A stretch of DNA of 64,000 nucleotides from Amphiura filiformis. Lineage: Eukaryota > Echinodermata > Ophiuroidea > Amphilepidida > Amphiuridae. Numbering within the stretch: position 1 is the stretch's first letter; the number at the start of each line of letters is the position of its first letter. The notes under the pieces are model-generated. The model ran no database searches, had not been told where the DNA came from, and saw only the letters and a program-made list of their open reading frames with translations. The stretch spans positions 60,933,547 through 60,997,546 of the forward strand of contig NC_092628.1 of the NCBI RefSeq assembly GCF_039555335.1, written 5' to 3'. The translations under genes were made by a program, and so were the position numbers. This document shows, one piece after another, positions 61,523-64,000 of this stretch.

Positions 61523-62330
61523 TATGTTCAGGGGCGTTGCAAGCTGGGGGACAGGGTGGACGAAGTCCATGGGCCCCGAGCACAAAAGCGACAATTAGAT
61601 AAGGGCTGATAATGGAGAGCAAGGCCAGATTTACCATTGGGCCAGTTGGGCTCGGGTTGTAAATTTGCAAAATTGTAAAATTTTCCTCGTTCCGCATTCA
61701 AATACCAAAATGTTGATCTGGGACTAAAATAGTCTGATATTGATTTTTTTTTGGCGTGCTTTGCGCGCAAATGCTCTAGTAACATCGGAACAAAATATGT
61801 TAGTCCCTCTATATTATACGTAAACCAAAATTCATACAGCGGCAGTGGGGCAAGTTTGTATTCGCTGACTGACGACGTGACTCGTACGATCGTATTCACC
61901 CATTTTCAAATGAAATAGTCATTTTCGCATTGCTAATGAATGATCACGTCAAAGAAATGATAATATAGACAAGAAGATACTCTCGACCCCAGAAAGTGTT
62001 ATCCTCTGACCTCCCAGTATTAAGCAACATTTACGTGTGGCAAATGCTTTCACATGGTTGACATGGTTGAGGCTATTTTCCGCCATGTTAACGTCGCCGA
62101 TAACAGCTCGAAGATATCAGCTTATATTTACTTTCAACTTTTAGGATCGTATGCATCAAAAATATCAAAAGGTAAGCTTGAATCCACTAAAGCATATAAT
62201 GGCACGCTAATTAGAGTGTGATAGTGCAGCAAGGAAATATATAAAGCATTTTGTCATTGTTTATATAACGGTGCACTTTTATGAACCGGACACCAATTTT
62301 TTTCAGGAATATCTTGTTTAATTGATAAGA
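61523..62330. other. Non-coding, nothing recognised
   Basis: The GGGGCGTTGCAAGC motif near 61531 resembles a MITE end and may mark what truncated the LINE. No gene. Confidence 0.35.
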
Positions 62331-62334
62331 ATTT

Positions 62335-62545
62335 GCAGTGTCTACCCCCTCAATACCCACTAGCGACTGCCTTGCAGGAAACCAAAAGCAAATTTATAAT
62401 TCTTCATGCCGCCCCTTCTGCCCCGCCCTTTTTCTTTAATAATTATTCTTTACGCCCCTTCTTCTTCCGCCGCCCTTCTTTTTGCCGCCCCTGCATTTAC
62501 CCCGTGGGGCTCGCGCCCCCAAAGGCCCCCCAAAACGATTAATTT
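62335..62545 (+). mobile_element. Degenerate relative of the CCGCCCC-rich element
   Basis: TGCCGCCCCTTCTGCC, CTTCTTCCGCCGCCC and GGGGCTCGCGCCCC words follow the interior order of 36821-37168. No clear ends. Confidence 0.6.
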
Positions 62546-63499
62546 TTTATACAAAAGCAAGATTCAAAAATAAAAGTTTTGTCAAAGCAGTTTAAAAGCA
62601 TTGTAACCGAGTGCTGCTATATGGTGACATTGTACACGAACTTCCGGGTCGTTTATCTATTTCCGCGTACTCCTTCAAGATATGCCTCGGCTATGGGTGT
62701 GGGACGTGGAGAGTTTGAATTCGCTACCGCTGGCCTCAATACTTAGTTTGTAACATCAACCGAGAGTATTCACGAAGGTCTATTTCCAATTAGATTTAAT
62801 CATGTCGTGGAATATCTTTATTACAGGATCTGTCAAAATAGCACAATAAAATAACTTCAAACTTTCATGATGCAGTCAGTTGCTATAGGTAGGCACATTG
62901 TAACCACTCTGTTTGCTATCCGTGAAAAACGGGCACTTGTCTTTAAAAGGGCATATCTTCAAAAGTTGTGAGCCGATTGAAATAATTGTTTTGGTTTATT
63001 AAAGCTAACAATTAAAGGTTTCTTCACATACCAAAATATTTTCAGAAATAGGCGAAAAAGAGGGCGCAATGGGGGCCTCTTTTTTGGGACACCCTGTATT
63101 CTTGGCCATGGGCGCCACAATCCCTAGCTACATCACTGCAGCTAGTGACAAATCTTCAAATGTAAAGACATTGGAGAAGATAAAATCATTTTTTATTATC
63201 ACGAAGTGCATTAAAACATGAAATAAATTTGATCTGAAACACTATTTTGTAAGTTATTCGGTAGGTCTATGGGTTTCAATAAAGTGATTAGCTCTGTACC
63301 ATGCACACCCTTGGTCAGGGGCACCCGATCTACTTTCGGCCCCGGGCACCCTGACCCAAAGTTACGCCACAGATACTTTGGCCGTCAATTTAGCAGTTAT
63401 GAGGCCGAAAGTAAGTTTCCATAATTCCAGGGTTAAGACCACCCTTCAGGCTGTATTAAGTGGCATACATGTGTACATTTTCTGGCATTCAACCCTCGA
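62546..63499. other. Non-coding, nothing recognised
   Basis: TTTTTTGGGACACCCTGTAT near 63080 is a word common at DNA transposon ends; nothing more can be supported. Confidence 0.3.
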
Positions 63500-63915
63500 T
63501 ATGTAGTGTATTGATTTTTATGCTAATTCTGGTACGTAATCAAGTACTCAGGTATCATATACATGTGTGGTTTGAAAGACAAAGGTATATTCTATATGTG
63601 ATAATAAAGAAATGCTATCAAAATAATACAGATATGGGGTCAACTTTCATTACATACTGACCACCCTCGTATCGGGGACAAAGTACATGTATTTTCAAAC
63701 CATTTTCTCGACTTATGCCGAGTAATGCACCTTCTACCAATATTGGGCTATTTAAAATCCACACTACCCCTGTGGAAGATTTTATTTTCCATAGGGGTGT
63801 ATATGTTTTAAGTGGAATGAACACGTTAGGTATATCCATTTGAATTTAATACACCCTCTGAGAAAGATTCAACCAGAATCATAATAGAGTTGGCTAATGT
63901 GCTAATTCCATTTGG
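63500..63915. repeat. Uninterrupted copy of the 36590-37310 repeat
   Basis: Supplies the empty site (CTACCCCTGTGGAAG, about 63765) for the 36821 insertion. The following bases to 64000 are unremarkable. Confidence 0.85.
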
Positions 63916-64000
63916 AATAAGCCCATTCGCCATTCTAACTTCCGGTTTTTGAGAGCAGTTTTGGGACACTTTGACCTCTGACATATCGGGGAAATTGCTG

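Overview
This is intron- and transposon-rich, AT-rich eukaryotic DNA. The best reading is a marine invertebrate deuterostome, probably an echinoderm or hemichordate. The basis is the frequent 'taggcct' words, the mix of CR1/L2-like LINEs, Tx1/L1-like LINEs, Penelope elements and tRNA-derived SINEs, and secreted proteinase K-like S8 proteases. The species cannot be fixed from sequence alone.

Host genes. Two complete paralogous secreted serine proteases of the proteinase K group (MEROPS S8A with an I9 propeptide) lie in tandem on the minus strand: copy A (16232-25455, 381 codons before stop) and copy B (38739-47691, 380 codons before stop). Each has eight coding exons with identical intron phases (0,0,1,0,1,0,1), and every splice site follows GT-AG. 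All catalytic residues are present (Asp143, His175/174, Asn262/261, Ser327/326). By eye the proteins are about 80% identical, with the signal and propeptide exons (about 94%) more alike than the catalytic exons (about 75%). A third, weaker gene model on the plus strand (4126-11709, three exons, phases 1 and 0) would encode a ~152-residue protein with a signal peptide, dibasic/furin-like sites, a polybasic run and a C-terminal hydrophobic segment; I do not recognise it.

Region by region. 0.6-1.9 kb: an ORF with a MYND zinc finger split by a +1 frameshift, followed by a LINE-like 3' tail. 2-8 kb: small repeats and the first exons of the membrane/secreted-protein model. 8.2-11.0 kb: three-layer nest, a minus-strand LTR interrupted by a plus-strand solo LTR (ATAC duplication) and by a TTAA-flanked foldback element. 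12.2-15.0 kb: cluster of palindromic DNA elements, one inside another. 16.2-25.5 kb: protease A, introns filled with MITEs, a LINE scrap, a hAT-like MITE and a Penelope fragment. 26.6-29.8 kb: LINE split by a TTAA-flanked 1.95 kb insertion. 30.8-33.1 kb: a Tx1/L1-like LINE bounded by ~340-bp direct repeats. 33-38 kb: foldbacks and dispersed repeats. 38.7-47.7 kb: protease B with palindromic minisatellite and MITEs in its introns. 47.8-48.9 kb: an LTR just upstream of protease B. 49-64 kb: no convincing host gene; foldbacks, SINEs, a second palindromic minisatellite, and two more LINEs.

How it fits together. The proteases are a classic tandem duplication; shared intron-6 repeats and a shared upstream block (25.85-26.02 kb and 53.65-53.85 kb) suggest the duplicated unit included the upstream flank, which in copy B has been pushed about 6 kb from the gene by later insertions. 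Most of the rest is a well-stratified record of insertions, several of which can be dated relative to each other because an uninterrupted copy of the target lies elsewhere in the window.
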